This document shows, one piece after another, positions 1-12,330 of a stretch of DNA of 64,000 bases; positions within the stretch are counted from its first letter, which is position 1; each line of letters opens with the position of its first letter. The notes under the pieces are model-generated. The model was not told where the DNA came from. It worked only from the letters and a program-made list of their open reading frames with translations, and did no database searches. Source of the stretch: Nageia nagi (taxonomy: Eukaryota; Pinophyta); the NCBI GenBank assembly GCA_050084985.1, contig JBITNC010000001.1:186682001-186746000 (forward strand), written 5' to 3'. The position numbers and the translations under genes are program-made.

Positions 1-1000
1 GTATATGATTTCATCATTTGATATTCGTTTAGTGGTATAAATTATTGTTTGTTCTCTAATGATCTCAATTAAATAGATTAATTATCCCATGAATTTGATA
101 GCATTATGATCAACAAAATTTAATAGAATTTCAGCAATATTGTAAGGCCAATACCAACAAAATATATGGATCAAATTCATTTTTGATTCTAGTTCAATCC
201 ACATTTCTTTTTCTTCCAATTCAATGATTAATTTGAGATCATTAGTTTTTAATATCCATGTTATTGATCTTCATTTTTTTGTAATAAACCATAGTTATTA
301 TCTTTTGGATTTCTTTTGGTAGGTTAAAAAAATGGGCCATGAGCATAGAAGGGTATTTTCATAATAGGCTTATATATTCATCTCCTTCATCCCTATTAGC
401 AAAGACTTGATTTGTGTAATCAAATTTGAATTGTGTTTATTTTAAAGTATTGATTTTCTTAGAGCTTGGAAACCTTTAATTCATATGAGAAAATTATCGA
501 TTAATATTTTACCTCACTCTCTCTAACTATCTTGGTTTGGGGATGAAGTTAGAGGAGAAGTCATATATCATCTTCTAGTAATGTAAATCTGTTGTAAACC
601 ATTTTATCCATTCAAGCAGTGGGATCAAATTTCATGGAGTTTGATATGCCACATTTAAGATCCAATTATTAAAAATATAATTTAATATTATTCTAAGAGT
701 TGTATTGGGCCAATATAGAAATAACAAGGTTATTTAATCAAATTGGGTGTGGTAATGCTAGTAGCCTAAGAAATACATACCTTTGTTTACATGGATGCCA
801 ATATTTTCTTCTTTAATGTTCACTACCATCCATCATATTTATCTAGATGGATTTTCAAGGCTAGAGTCTTTTGCATGTCAATAGCTAGAGTCTTGAGTAG
901 TGTATTGTGATAGTCTAGCATTGGTCCTATCTCCTAGATATCTTGGTCTCTCAAACCAAGATGTTTTTCATATACATCTCTTGTCATATTTTAAATAAAC
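1..1000 (-). pseudogene. Relic of the E-family two-half extra ORF (ORFX), partial
   Basis: In E2 the region after integrase holds a long sense ORF of unknown function (56530-57768). The corresponding stretch of E1 keeps recognisable pieces on the minus strand: a start-like segment near 960 resembling the PRYPGD motif of E2, a WPNTTLRII segment near 690 matching the WPYGIPRIV motif, LEWI and IYDF motifs at matching spacing, an FSHM motif, and a second-half segment resembling PIEIQQKMALTFYD. Frames shift several times and stops are frequent. This shows the extra ORF belongs to the family and is not a one-off capture in E2. The function is not recognised, and the window edge cuts the second half. 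Confidence 0.55.
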
Positions 1001-1149
1001 ATTTTTTCTCCTCTTGGATGCCATTTTTTCAAAATATATTAATATGTATTAGTTCATTATGAAAATATTTTTCTATTCTATTCAAAACCTATTTACATTA
1101 ATGTACAATAGGATAAAATGTATCTAACTATAGAAAGGGTAAAGATGCA

Positions 1150-2400
1150 TGATGTTTTTAGGCTCACACTCTTCATTTCCTTTCATGTTAACTAGGTGAT
1201 AGGCTCCAAAGCCAAATTTCTTCTTGATGATACAGGGTCCTAACCAATTTGGGATGAATTTAACATGAAATTAATGTTCCATATGTGATGTTTACTAATT
1301 TTATTTAAGTACCAAATCCCCTATATTAAATTCACATACCTTAGATTTTTTTTCAAAATCCTTCTTAATGTAATTTTGCTTTTTTCACATATGTTCCAGT
1401 GCATGGATTTGTCTTTCATATAAAATTAGCTACTAATGTAGCCTAGCTCGTGGGCTGCTTCATCTATTATATAGTATTGTAATGTAAATAATATAGAAGG
1501 GATCTCAATTTCCAATGGTAGTACTTCTTATGAACCATAAATAAGGGAAACATAGGTTTCCCTAGTAGGACTTCTAATAATCGTATGATATGCCCCTAGA
1601 ACATGTGGAATTTGGAGATGCTAATCTCTATGAGAGTCATTTAGTATTTTTACTAGTATACTCCTAATGGTTTTGTTTGTTGCTTCTTCTTGACCATTCC
1701 TTTATATATAATAGGTGTAGAGAACTAATTCTAATATGGTACTCCTTACATAAAGCCAACACTTCCTTATTTTTGAAATTCTTCCCATTATTTGTGATAA
1801 TTTGAGTGGGAATACCAAAATGACATATAAGGTGATGTTTTATGAATTATATTATTTTAGTACCCTTAGTGGAGATCAAAGATATAGATTCAACCCATTT
1901 CATAAAATTTTCTATAGCTGTAATTATGAACTTATGACCTCTTAACAAGGTGGGAGATTTCTTCCCTATGAGATCTAGTGCCCATTATGAGAATGGCCAT
2001 AGCAATTGCATAGGTTGTAAAGCTTGAGATGGTTGGATGAAATGATGAGCATGTTATTGGTATTTAAAATATTTATTAACATACTCAACACAATCATGTT
2101 CCATCATAGGCAAATAGTATCCCATGCATATTAAGCATTTTGTAATAGCTAGACCACTAAAGTATCCTCCACATATTTCATCATGTGCACATGAGATCAT
2201 AATCTATGAATCCACCCATTCTAAGCATATGAGAAATATACCATTGATACCTTTACAATATAATGCATCACCTAGCATTCAATAATGATAATCCCTTAAT
2301 TTAAACACTTTTGTATCTAATTTGGTCAAATCTTTAGGTAAAACTCCATCTCTTAGGAATTTAACTAATTGATCATGCAATAGATTCTTACCTTCTATTA
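1150..2400 (-). pseudogene. Integrase relic of E1
   Basis: The C-terminal end (minus strand, about 1260 down to 1150) reads NWLGPCIIKKKFGFGAYHL and then NIMHL, the GPY/F module of Gypsy integrases; E2 has NWLGPYIIKKKFGKGTYHL at the same place. The core retains a segment around 1790 that reads ITNNGKNF where E2 has ITDNGKNF, so the second catalytic aspartate of the DDE triad is asparagine here, a G-to-A change. The zinc-binding N-terminus is blurred by frameshifts between about 2100 and 2400. No chromodomain follows. It is certainly inactive. Confidence 0.8.
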
Positions 2401-2489
2401 TGATATCTAAAAGTTTATATGCTTCATCATATATATCCAAATCAAACTCTGTTACTTGTATTACTTAAATGTAAAGGGTATGTTGATTA

Positions 2490-3470
2490 GGATCCCAAGG
2501 TATTAATGATCCAATTGATGCCATAGCATCAACAAATCTATTAGTTGATCTAGGGGTTGCCTTTATTTTGTATTTTTTAAAGGAATGTAGTAAATTTTAT
2601 AATAATTGCTTATATTTTTGAAGTAAAGGTTATTTACATTGGAATACCCCCTTAATTTTATTGACTATTAATAATGAATCTCCAATGAACTTTATTCTTC
2701 TTAATTTAAAATTTATAGCAATTTTGATTGCTAGAATCAAGGCTTCATATTCAACATTATTATTGGTGTATGAGAAATCTAACTTAAAATAATATGGGAT
2801 AGGTATTCCTTGTGGAGTAATAAAAACAACATCGATGCCTCCACTTTGTTCACATTTAGACCTATCAAAGTAGATCATCATATCCCATTCATTCTTTAAT
2901 TCAACCAAAATTTCTACTTCATTCAACTAAAAAATATGTTTATCAAGTAACTCAATAATAAGAGGTTTATCATCTTGGAGAGGTACCTCTACAAGATAAT
3001 TAGCTATGACTTGATCCTTGATCTATTTTTGGCTTATGAATTGCAAGTTGAACTCTATTAAAAGAATTATCCACTTAGATGTTCTAGTATTTTCATAGGT
3101 TTTATTCATCATATATTTAAGTGGATCTACTTTTGGAATCACATAAGTAGTATGATTAAGCATATAATTCGTAAGCTCTTTAGTTGTGAAGATAATTGCT
3201 TAACATAACTTTTCCATATATACATATCTTATTTCATAATCAACTAAGGTTTGACTAAATAGTATATATCTTGTTCTTTATTTTTTTCATTCTTTTGAGC
3301 AAGAATAGTACCTAATGTTGTTTCAATGGTAGAAAAATACAATAAGAATGGTTCTCCTTCCCTTGGAGTAATCAAAACTAGTGCTGACAACAAATAATGT
3401 TTGATTTCCTCAAACACCTCTTGTTGTTCCATGCCCTAGTGAAAAATAATTCCCTTTTTTAATAACTTAT
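2490..3470 (-). pseudogene. Dual RNase H relic of E1 (Gypsy-type then archaeal-type)
   Basis: The first part, 3432 down to about 3000, is the RNase H attached to RT: it reads EEIKHYLLSALVLITP, then LGTILAQKNEKNKEQDIYYL. The second part, 2926-2630, is a separate archaeal-type RNase H with MIYFDRSKCEQSGG (first catalytic Asp), EYEALILAIK (catalytic Glu) and FIGDSLLIVNKIKG (second Asp). A tandem pair of RNase H domains is the known mark of the Tat lineage of plant Ty3/Gypsy elements. E2 has the same pair at 54383-55249. Stops and a gap separate the domains. Confidence 0.85.
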
Positions 3471-4573
3471 TAATGGGTTTTTATTTTTTTGATAATTGCT
3501 AAATAAAATGCCTTATCACTTGTAACTTTCCTTGCAAACTTCACAATTATTTTATATTCTAAGGAGTAGGAATATCTAATATAGCCTCAATTTTATTAGA
3601 GTATACTTAAATTCCTTGTCTTGATATGATAAACCCTAACAACTTACCTAAGATTACTTTTAATACATACTTTTTCAGATTTAACCTAACATTGTATTCT
3701 AACAATCTATTAAAGATTTTCATTAGTACATCAAGATACTATTCTCTAATCTTAGATTTAGACAACAAATCATCCACATTGTCTTCCATGATATAATGCA
3801 TATAGCCATGAAATGTATATGTCATCTCCCTTTGATAAGTTGCCCCAACATTTTTTAAACCAAAGGGTGATACTTTGTAACAAAAGGTTCCCCAAGGTGT
3901 TATGAATGTTGTTTTATGTTGATCTTATAGGGTGAATTTTATTTGATTTTATCTAGAGAACTCATCCATGAGTGAAATCATTTCATTTCTAGCTATGGCG
4001 TCAACAAAATTATCAATATTTGGGAGCAAAAAATCATCTTAGAGACATTCTTTATTTAAATATATGAAGTCTTTACAAATGCAAATCTTACCATTAGGAT
4101 TTTATATTGGAACCATATTTGAAATCCAATCCAAATAATTTGAATAATCTTAAAATATAATAGATTTTGTAATTCTTCTTTACCATCAAAGCTATCATAG
4201 GGTGCATCTTTCTTAGTTTTTGCTTAACTAGTTTTATGTTTTCTTTGAGACCTAAGTTGTGTATAACTACGTTTGTATCTATCCTAGGAATGTCTTTGTA
4301 TGACCATGCAAATATATTCTATTTTTATTTGAGAATAGATATAAAAAATTCTCTTTCTTCTTCAATCAAATATTCTCCTAATTGAATAATCTTTGGTTTA
4401 TAAGGATCATCACTTATATCTACATCAATAATTTCTTCAATTAAAATATATGATCCTTTTTCTAGTTGACTCGAAATAGGAATCAAATTCTTATAACTTA
4501 CATAATATTTCTTAACATCTCTAATATTTTGTTCAATCAAGGTTGTATTTATCATAAGTTCTTTTTTTGGCAT
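3470..4573 (-). pseudogene. Reverse transcriptase relic of E1
   Basis: The 5' part reads IIDVDISDDPYKPKIIQLGEYL (4573-4325), matching the pre-RT linker of E2 (NPKIIQLGGNL). Downstream pieces encode the fingers and palm, including the TPWGTFCYKVSPFGLKN-like segment near 3870. The catalytic motif near 3770 reads NVDD where active Gypsy RTs have YVDD or FVDD, so the tyrosine is lost while both aspartates remain. Frames are interrupted by stops. This is a dead copy. Confidence 0.8.
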
Positions 4574-4849
4574 ATGATATCAATATCCTTGAATTCTTGT
4601 ATCATAGGATTTTGTGAAATGAGTGTTAAAATAGTTGTATCTTTATTTATTACAAAATCAGATATTTCTTTACTTTGAACCATGTTAACTAAAATGGTGT
4701 CACAAAATAGATGTTTAGGTATTAATACCTCAAATTTTGTATCACTATAATTAACTAACAGTTTGTAAACATGATGTGACTCTTCATATGCAATGTACTC
4801 AAGTTCTAACTTGAGTATCCTTGTATTTGAGCTATTTTTTGGTTTTACC

Positions 4850-4970
4850 TTTATACCCTAATCATGTTTTATTAGTAGGGATTTGATAATAAATGTTAAT
4901 GATGTATTTGGGTCCTTTTCCATATTGACCTAGACCACATCCTTTCCATTTGCATTTAAGAAAATATCAT
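4850..4970 (-). pseudogene. G-patch motif between protease and RT in E1
   Basis: The minus strand reads WKGCGLGQYGKGPKYIIN, then after about ten residues LGYKGK, the glycine spacing of a G-patch (GxGLGxxxxGxG ... GLGY). E2 has the same motif at 52687-52795. G-patches are RNA-binding motifs known at the end of some retroviral and retrotransposon proteases. Presence in both copies shows it belongs to the family. Confidence 0.65.
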
Positions 4971-5389
4971 TGAACAATGGATCATACAGAAGGTGATAGA
5001 TATTCTAATAAGTTACAAAAAGTACCTTCACTAGGTTTAGGGATTAGAATAGTTTCATCAATTCCTACATATAGAAATAAAGTCTAATTGGGTGCAATTG
5101 TTAATGGAACTAATTGTCCTATTACACTAGGCACTTCATAGGATCATCCAATTTCTTGGCCAAAGGGGATGTTAAAGATTACATCATCAACATCTCATTA
5201 CCCCATACCTAAGTTGGATAACTTAATAATTATCAGATAAATATCCAATGGCTCATTTTTCTTAATATCATCCTCTTGATATGAAACATTTATTTGATCT
5301 GGTACTTTTGAGGAGAAGCATTATTTAATTTGTATAATGTTATAGCTCATTCTTCCCAAGATCTCTTTTCTTGTGGTGTTACACTTATT

Positions 5390-6140
5390 TTAAGATGTAA
5401 ACTTTTATTGGATTTTGAAAGAGTATCAACTAGTTCTAATTGATTAATAACTTATTTTTGATTCTCATTTTTTGTAGGAATATTATTCACATTATCTTCT
5501 AAAGATTTACCTTTTGGTAGGGATTTCATAAAGAAGTGAGTAGCAGGTAAACTTATCCCATCAGGTACACCCATGATGTTACAATGTGAATATGAATTAT
5601 CATCTCTAGGTACACAATTTAGCACTCCATGAATATATTTTAAATAATTATGGTATATTGAAGGAACACATTACATGTCCTTAATCCATGGTCTTCCTAA
5701 GAGGATGTTATATTATATAATTTCACCCTCTATAACTTGTAGTACCATTTGAACTATTTTCAAACCCACCATAATGGGTATGGATATTGATCCTAAATTT
5801 GGACAAAGATCATCATTAAATACATTCAATTGTAAAGTATTAAATTTAATGTGAGAAAGAAATATTTAAATTCTTAAATGTTGTTGTTAAAATAATGTTT
5901 ATAGCGTATCGTTCATCAATCAAAATTCTCTTAAACAATTTTTTATCAACATTAGCAATAATATGTAATGGTACATCAATCCTTGATGTTCCTTTCTAAT
6001 GTTTTGCCACATGATTATAAAAGCTTATCAAAGATTTTTGAATCATCTTAATGTTTCCCATGAAAGTTGTAAAACTTTTAGGGTCATTAATATCTAGTTC
6101 AATTCATTGAAGTATTTGATTCATTGCATCCCTATGGTCT
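5390..6140 (-). pseudogene. Retropepsin-type protease relic of E1
   Basis: Around 5950-5890 the minus strand encodes KRILIDERYAINIIL, aligning with KIILIDEGSAINIIL of the E2 protease. The catalytic aspartate (ILID) is kept, but the following Gly-Ser have become Arg-Tyr. Further downstream, a segment around 5700 corresponds to the PWIREMQRVPSTYHGCLKYI stretch of E2, giving PWIKDM and SIYHNYLKYIHG-like residues. The domain sits between the gag zinc knuckle and the G-patch, as in E2. Confidence 0.75.
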
Positions 6141-6399
6141 TTTGACTATTATAATAAATCAAATAAAGATAGTTTCACTTGTGATATTTTTAACTATTGT
6201 TGTAATGCACCTTTTATCAAAACTTTACATTGTTGAGGCCTAGCTATTGGATGTGGCATATGAATTCTATCTTATTGATCATTTGATATGCCATTTTATT
6301 TTCCTTGGGTTCTTTGAGCTCTTGTAGTGACACTTATTTGGGAAACAAAATTTGTATCATTAGGGTTCCATTTATGTGTCACCTATTTTTCATTTATTC

Positions 6400-8134
6400 A
6401 AAGAAATGTTATTAGTAGTATGATGAGGAAGAGGGTTTTGATAAATTCCTAGATCTTGATTACTAGTGGCCATAGGATTATCTACTTCCAACTTTCCATT
6501 TTCAATCAAATATTGAACTATATTCTTCAAGGTCCTACATTTGATGATGTTAGTTAAAAAACTCTTCTTTATACCATTTAATTTCCTTGGTTTGGTAACA
6601 TTTTGGTCTCATTTAAGGTAGGATGATTAAGTTATGATCTAACACTTTTTTCAAAATATCATAAGGAGATTCTGAAAAAGGTGTGTACTTTCTTCTTATC
6701 CTATACTCCATTTCAACTTTTTGTGTTTGTAGTGGTTCATTTTCTTTTGCAATGGAGACCTTATTTGTTGGTAATTGCTTATTCATTTGAGTTTTATTTT
6801 TTATATAACCTTTGCATTTTCTATCCTTTATTTCTCCTTACTGAATTTTTACTCTTTGAATAATGATCACTTGAGAAATAGCATCTTCGAAGGCCTTATG
6901 TTATTGGATAATTAACATACTAGCAATTGGTCTCAAATAACTTTGACTAAATAATTTAACCAACTCTTCTTGAGGTAAAGTGTAAGGCATAGTTGCTAAA
7001 ACAACTCTCCATTGTGAAATGAAATCACTAATGGATTCATCTAGGAATTATTGTAACCTCATAAGATCAGTGATATATTTTTTATCTTTAACATTAATCC
7101 TAAAATGTTGTAGAAACATATTTGCTAACTAAGAATATGATTTGATGCTATGTTCAAGAAAAGTGTTATACCAATCCATGGCTTATCTAGCAAGCATCAT
7201 GGGAAAGAAAAGTAGCATTAATGCATCATCATTAGTTATCAAATAGATTGAATACTTAAACTTTCTTATATGTTATTTGGGATCCCCTTTTCCTTTAAAA
7301 GGTTCAATTTTAGGTATTTCAAACTTATGAGGAATGTCCTTCTTAGGAACACTAGGATGTATTGGCTCACTGCAAATTATTTTATACAATAACTTCTTCT
7401 TATCTTGTATAAGGAGCTCTTATACTATTTCTTTTAATAAGTTTGCAAGATCACCATCTTCTTTGGTTATTCTTGCTAATGATTGAGCCTCTTCTTGAAT
7501 GTAATCTTTATCTTTAGGATTACATTCTTCTTGATATCTTTACAAATTTTCATATTATTTCTCATAATAACCTTCATCATAGGGTACCATTTGTTGTTGT
7601 GGTTCTATTTATTGAGGGGCTTCAAGAATTTGTGGTTGATAAGCAACTTGATATTCTGGTGGCCTAACCTATGGTTGGGGTTACTGAATAATTCTAGGAG
7701 GAAGTTGTTGATGAGGTTTCTAATAATTTTGTTATCTTTATTGCAATTAAGGAGTAATTATTTGAACTTGATCCTACCTATTTTTCAATATAACTTCTCA
7801 TTTCCTATTATGATATATATTTGGATGCACTTCTCATACCTGAGGTGATAATGATCAAGGTTTAGGTGATTGCACTTTAACCCTAGGGGATGGTGGCCTT
7901 ATTCTAGTTTGAATTGGTTTACTTACATTTTGACCTATAGTAGTTTGACCTTTGATATATAGATTGCTTACCCTTTTATTAAATATCCATAATACAATTT
8001 TATTGTTGTGCCTATGGTCTTACCTAAGTTTGAACTTGTTGTAGCATACTTAAAGCATACTAAGATTATTGTACTTATGGTAGCATCAATGCTTGAACTT
8101 ATTATGGTATACCTAAAGTATACTGCACTTACTA
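6400..8134 (-). pseudogene. Gag relic of E1, capsid core and zinc-knuckle part
   Basis: The minus strand near 7350-6900 encodes the retrotransposon capsid core: EPIHPSVPKKDIPHKFEIPK, then DDALMLLFFPMMLA, DWYNTFLEHSIKS, FRINVKDKKYITDLMRLQ and MPYTLPQEELVKLFSQSYLR, almost residue for residue like E2 (50345-50830). The zinc-finger tail lies near 6550-6430. Upstream, to 8134, is a proline- and glutamine-rich stretch. The reading is cut at 8134 by element A and continues at 16706. Plus-strand open frames in this stretch are shadows. Confidence 0.8.
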
Positions 8135-8776
8135 TGTAGTTGATAAATAATGCAATTAATGCAAATAGGATAAATTAATGCACTATCACTCTACTTTGTA
8201 AATATTGATGCATATATCAGAAATATGGAAATAATAAGTAACAAGAATGCAATAGTGTTTACTTAGATTCTATATTCATTCTATTAATAAACAAATGCAC
8301 AAAGGATAGAGCATACATTCATGAACAAGTACACCATTTATGCCCTAGAATTGGCATGCTACCAACATCGTAGGATTAGGAAAATTACAAACATGAACAA
8401 GAATATAGCGATGAGAGAATTAGTGAATAATCAAATGATGAACATACATGCAAACTTAGTAAATAATAGATGTGCAATATAGATAGAAAAAGCAAGTTGT
8501 AATCCTTCAAATGATTTTCAATTTATAATCCTTGTATTATCTTGAAATGATTTTTTACCCATGATTCACTTATGATTCTATAGGTCATGAAATGATGCCT
8601 TTATATATTATACAAGTTTACATGACTTTGATATTTTCACCCCTTGTACATTCCATAGGGGTTAAATACATAGCCTATAGTTCTTTTATAAATTTTTAAT
8701 CCCTTTTTAACTAATACATTGTTAAGGGATTAAAATTATTTATTAAATACATAAATTTTTATTTTGAGGCATCTAC
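8135..8776 (-). repeat. 3' LTR of element A
   Basis: In element orientation it begins TGTAGATGCCTCAAA at 8776 and ends CAACTACA at 8135. It aligns along its length with 16056-16705. A TATA-like TATATAAAGGCATC lies near 8605-8592 on the minus strand. The region with LTR TATA boxes and clock-like repeats contains no gene. Confidence 0.88.
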
Positions 8777-8792
8777 ATTTGCCCCTCTTTGG
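8777..8792 (-). other. Polypurine tract of element A
   Basis: The minus strand reads CCAAAGAGGGGCAAA immediately before the LTR start TGTAGATG. The same AAAGAGGGG core precedes the B2 and C 3' LTRs. Confidence 0.85.
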
Positions 8793-9350
8793 ATTTGTGA
8801 TTGAAGCAATGAAATTACATGTCCAAATAAGAAGTGTAGAAGAAGCATAGAAGAAATTTTTTTGATCCTTTTGCTAATGTTGATTAAATGATAATGTGGG
8901 TCCCTATGATTCCCCCCTTTTCACTTGAGTGCCCCAAGAAAGATCCTTAAGTGGATTAGCTAAGGAAAAAGCTACAAAAGAAGCTATCTTTAGGAATACT
9001 ATTTGGATGATGTTTTGATGATTGTAAAATTCCATATCCAAGGTTAGAGATGAAAGATATGATGTACCTCCTTTATCCTATTTTAATCATGAATCTAGCC
9101 ATTCCATTGTATCTAATACTTGGGAACCATTTTCACTTACATCCATGCCTCAAAACAAACAGGATATGCTTTGGATGGATGGAAATGATAATGAAATGTA
9201 CACCACTAGTAGCCTAAAAGATAATGAACATGATGCTAGTGCCCTAGTTTTTAAAATAATTTTCTTTTGTTATTCTAGATATATGTACCTACAATTAAAT
9301 GTTAGCTAAAAAATAAAGGTATGGATGCATAGTAAGCTATTTCATCCATC
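8793..9350. other. Non-coding 3' region of element A
   Basis: This stretch lies between the tandem array and the polypurine tract. I see no conserved frame or internal repeat in it. Confidence 0.5.
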
Positions 9351-9850
9351 AAATATGATCCAATATTAGTATTCTTACTTACAATTGCATCATCAATTTA
9401 TCTTTTAAGTGAGTGAACTCTCACTAGATGTATCAATGGCCATCAATGATCATACATTTGTATGTCTATGATATAAATATAATATTGTTTTATATGGTTT
9501 CAAATAAAAAATCATGTGGATACATATCAAAATGTATCATCCAATGGAGATGATCCAATGTCAACAAATTGCTAACAACTATATCACCAGTTTACTTTTA
9601 AGTGAGGGAACTCTCACTTGCCATTTTGTTGGCCATCGATGATCATATATTTATATGTATATGATTTGAGGATAGTATGCTTTGGATGGTTTCAAAGCAA
9701 AAACCATGTGTATACAAAAAAAAATGTATCATCCATTAGAGATGATCCAATGTCAACAAATTGCTAACAGTTGTATCACTGGTTTACTTTAAAGTGAGTG
9801 AACTCTCACTAGCTATTTTATTGGCCATCAATGATCAAAAAAGGCCAAGT
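9351..9850 (-). repeat. Tandem repeat, about 194 bp unit, 2.5 copies, in element A 3' region
   Basis: Three units start near 9351, 9545 and 9739. Each contains GATCCAAT, then an attgc or ttgc block, then AGTGAGTGAACTCTCACT, then ATTGGCCATCAATGATCA. The AGTGAGNGAACTCTCACT block is itself nearly palindromic. Units 2 and 3 are closest. Tandem repeats between integrase and the 3' LTR are common in Tat elements. Confidence 0.85.
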
Positions 9851-10059
9851 CTCATTTTTGCACACCAATGGCATCATGATTATATTCAAGCATGCCATCA
9901 ATACCATATCCTACTTGGATCTATACAAAAAATAAGAAGAAGTTATGCCCCTGCATTTGATATGAATTATTTTGCAAGGGCATAGAGTTGTGGTTTTCAA
10001 GCATAAAAATGCTTGAGATGGATTGCATTTAAGGTTTTTAGTTCCTTCTTATCATGGAA

Positions 10060-11095
10060 AGTTGATAATTGGTATACTCCTAATCCTATTGCATCAACAA
10101 CAATATATGGTCCCAACTAATTGGGTTTAAATTTGCCTTTAGCCTCATCATGTGTTGCTATTTTGTTTATATTCTCTTGTAATACTAGGTTCCCTATTTT
10201 GAACTCTTTAGATTTTATATTCTTGAAAAATGCTCTCTTAAGTTTGGCATGGTAGAAATTTTGATGTTCAATGGATTTTATTCTCTTTTCATTTAACGGC
10301 TCCAACTACTACAATCTTGCTTTTCTTGCATCTTAATCTAGAATATCACCTTATAAAGAGATCCTATGCAAAGAGATATCTAATTCAAGTGGGACAATGG
10401 CCTCATCTTCATATACCAATGAAAAGTAAGTTTCCCTAATGGTTGTTCAGACACTAGTTTTGTAGGCCCATAGTGCATATGGCAATTTCTCATCCCAATC
10501 TCTTTTGTACTTATTCCATGTTTTGGCAAGAATACTCTTAAGTGTCTTGTTTGTTTCTTCATCTTGACCATTGCCTTAAGGTTAGTAAACTAAAGAAAAG
10601 GTTTGTATGGTGTGAAATATTTTACAAAATGCTTGCATATCCTTACCCTTGAAATTTGGACCATTATCCATGATCAACCTTTGTGGCACCCCAAATCTAG
10701 TGATGATGTATTTTGTAAGGAATGTAATGACCTTTTCTTGTGTAACTAACTTCATGGGGATGGCTTCCACCCACTTGGTAGTATATTTTGTAGTTGTCAT
10801 GATAAATTTGTGTCCTTCCCTAGAATGAGAATTAATCATACCAATCAAATCTATGCCCCAAGTAGTAAAGGCCCATAGAGAAATAATGAAATTGAGTTAT
10901 TAAATTGGATATTTTTCTAATTTTGCATGCTTTTTGCATTGCAAAAAAACTTTCACATGAGTTTGAAAATCTTCTTTCATAGTTGGCCAATAGTACCCTA
11001 TTCTCAAGATCTTTTTATAGATATCTTTAGCATGAAAATGGCCACCACATAATCCATCATGAGCTTGCTCTAAATAAATAGCTATCTCATCTTAT
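10060..11095 (-). pseudogene. Integrase relic of element A
   Basis: The zinc-binding region lies around 11090-10930. The core reads EGHKFIMTTTKYTTKWVEAI at 10830-10760; related integrases have TATDYFTKW here, so the first catalytic aspartate appears to be lysine. LIMDNGPNF (about 10680) keeps the second aspartate. The C-terminal part (10305-10117 and on to 10060) reads FKIGNLVLQENINKIATHDE, then GKFKPN and the GPY segment (WDHILLLM-like, decayed). Frames are split near 10580 and 10380. No chromodomain is seen. Confidence 0.8.
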
Positions 11096-11780
11096 ATTAA
11101 ACATCTTAACAAGGCACCATCAAAGGATATTCTAAATAAAACATCACCAATGATAACATATTTCATAGCAGTCCTTCTCAATATTAATATATCATTCTTT
11201 GTATATCTAAAAAGAATGCTTTGGTCCTTTAAGTAGCTATAGATATCAAAGTACCAATCTTCAAAAGCATCATCATTGGCAATAAGATAGGATAAAATAG
11301 AACAAATATGGGTTGTGTAATATGGAGAACTCAACTTACAGATAGCGAGAATGGTCTCCTCATCTTCAAGCTCAATTGGTACCAAAGAGGTTACACTTTC
11401 CATAGAATTTGCATATTTGTTATTAGTCCTAGGAATGGTCTTAATAGTATACCTATCAATTCTATCCAACAACTCAATTACAACCACCCTATAAGGCTTT
11501 ATTTTCTCATGTTTGGTATCATAACTACCCTTCACTTGGTTGACCACAAGTTGTGAGTCCCCATATATTTCAATGTCTATGATTTTTGATTCTAAATACA
11601 CCTTCAATACCAATATCAAAGCCTCATACTTAGCCATATTATTAGTGCATTTGAAATCCAATTTATATGCAATAGGGATTACTTGATTAGTAAGAGATAC
11701 TAAAACAATACCTTCCTCTACTTCATGAATGCATCTAGAACCATCAAAATATAGGGTCTAGAATACAAGCTCATCCTTTA
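11096..11780 (-). pseudogene. Archaeal-type RNase H relic of element A
   Basis: The open stretch 11661-11092 encodes FKCTNNMAKYEALILVLKVY, IYGDSQLVVNQVKGSYDTKH and LLDRIDRYTIKTIPRTNNKY, the second RNase H of the Tat lineage. The usual catalytic Glu in the AEYEAL motif sits within AKYEAL and is retained; GDSQLVV carries the second Asp. The first Asp lies upstream near 11745 (FDGSRC-like). The open frame continues into the linker that precedes integrase (ILRRTAMKYVIIGDVLFRIS). Confidence 0.82.
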
Positions 11781-12000
11781 GAAGTCAAATATAATCATCA
11801 AGGATAGAAATCTCATCAAAATCATGTTGTTGTCATCCTATTGATAAGTCATCAAGTCATTGGTGCAATGGCTCCTCCTCAAAAATGTTAATAAATTCTT
11901 CATGGACAAACTCCTCACCTTCTTGAGGGAAATCTACTATTAGATCTATAATTTCTTATCCTTTAAAAAAACTTTGCTTCACCATATTAATATCAAATTC

Positions 12001-12330
12001 CTACAATAACATTAGCCACTTTTCAAATCTACCTAATAAGTGTTGTTTAGCCATAATATACTTTAAAGGATCAATAGGACTAACAACATATGTGATGCAA
12101 TATAACAAGTAATGCCTTAATTTTTTGCTAGTAAATATTATAGCAAAGAAAATCTTCTCCATAGGAGTGTATCTTATCTCATAGTCAATCAATGTCTTGC
12201 TTAGATAATAGATGGCCCTCTCCTTGTTATCTTCATGTTTTTGATATAACATGGTTCCTATTGCATACAAGGAGGCTAAAATATACAAGTAAGAAAGTTA
12301 GATAAAATCCATGGGAACAAGGATAGGGGT
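12001..12330 (-). pseudogene. Gypsy-type RNase H relic of element A
   Basis: The minus strand encodes IGTMLYQKHEDNKERAIYYL, SKTLIDYEIRYTPMEKIFFA and SKKLRHYLLYCITYVVSPID, the standard RNase H that follows Gypsy RT. The start is short: the stretch before MYILASL contains a stop. Confidence 0.85.

Noticed and set aside
6681-6863. Plus-strand hydrophobic frame resembling a small membrane protein
   Set aside because: It is antisense to E1 gag and has no start context or conservation.
7483-7848. 121-codon plus-strand open frame
   Set aside because: It lies opposite the E1 gag. Its leucine/isoleucine/phenylalanine-rich product is what the complement of an AT-rich, Lys/Gln/Asn-rich coding strand gives.
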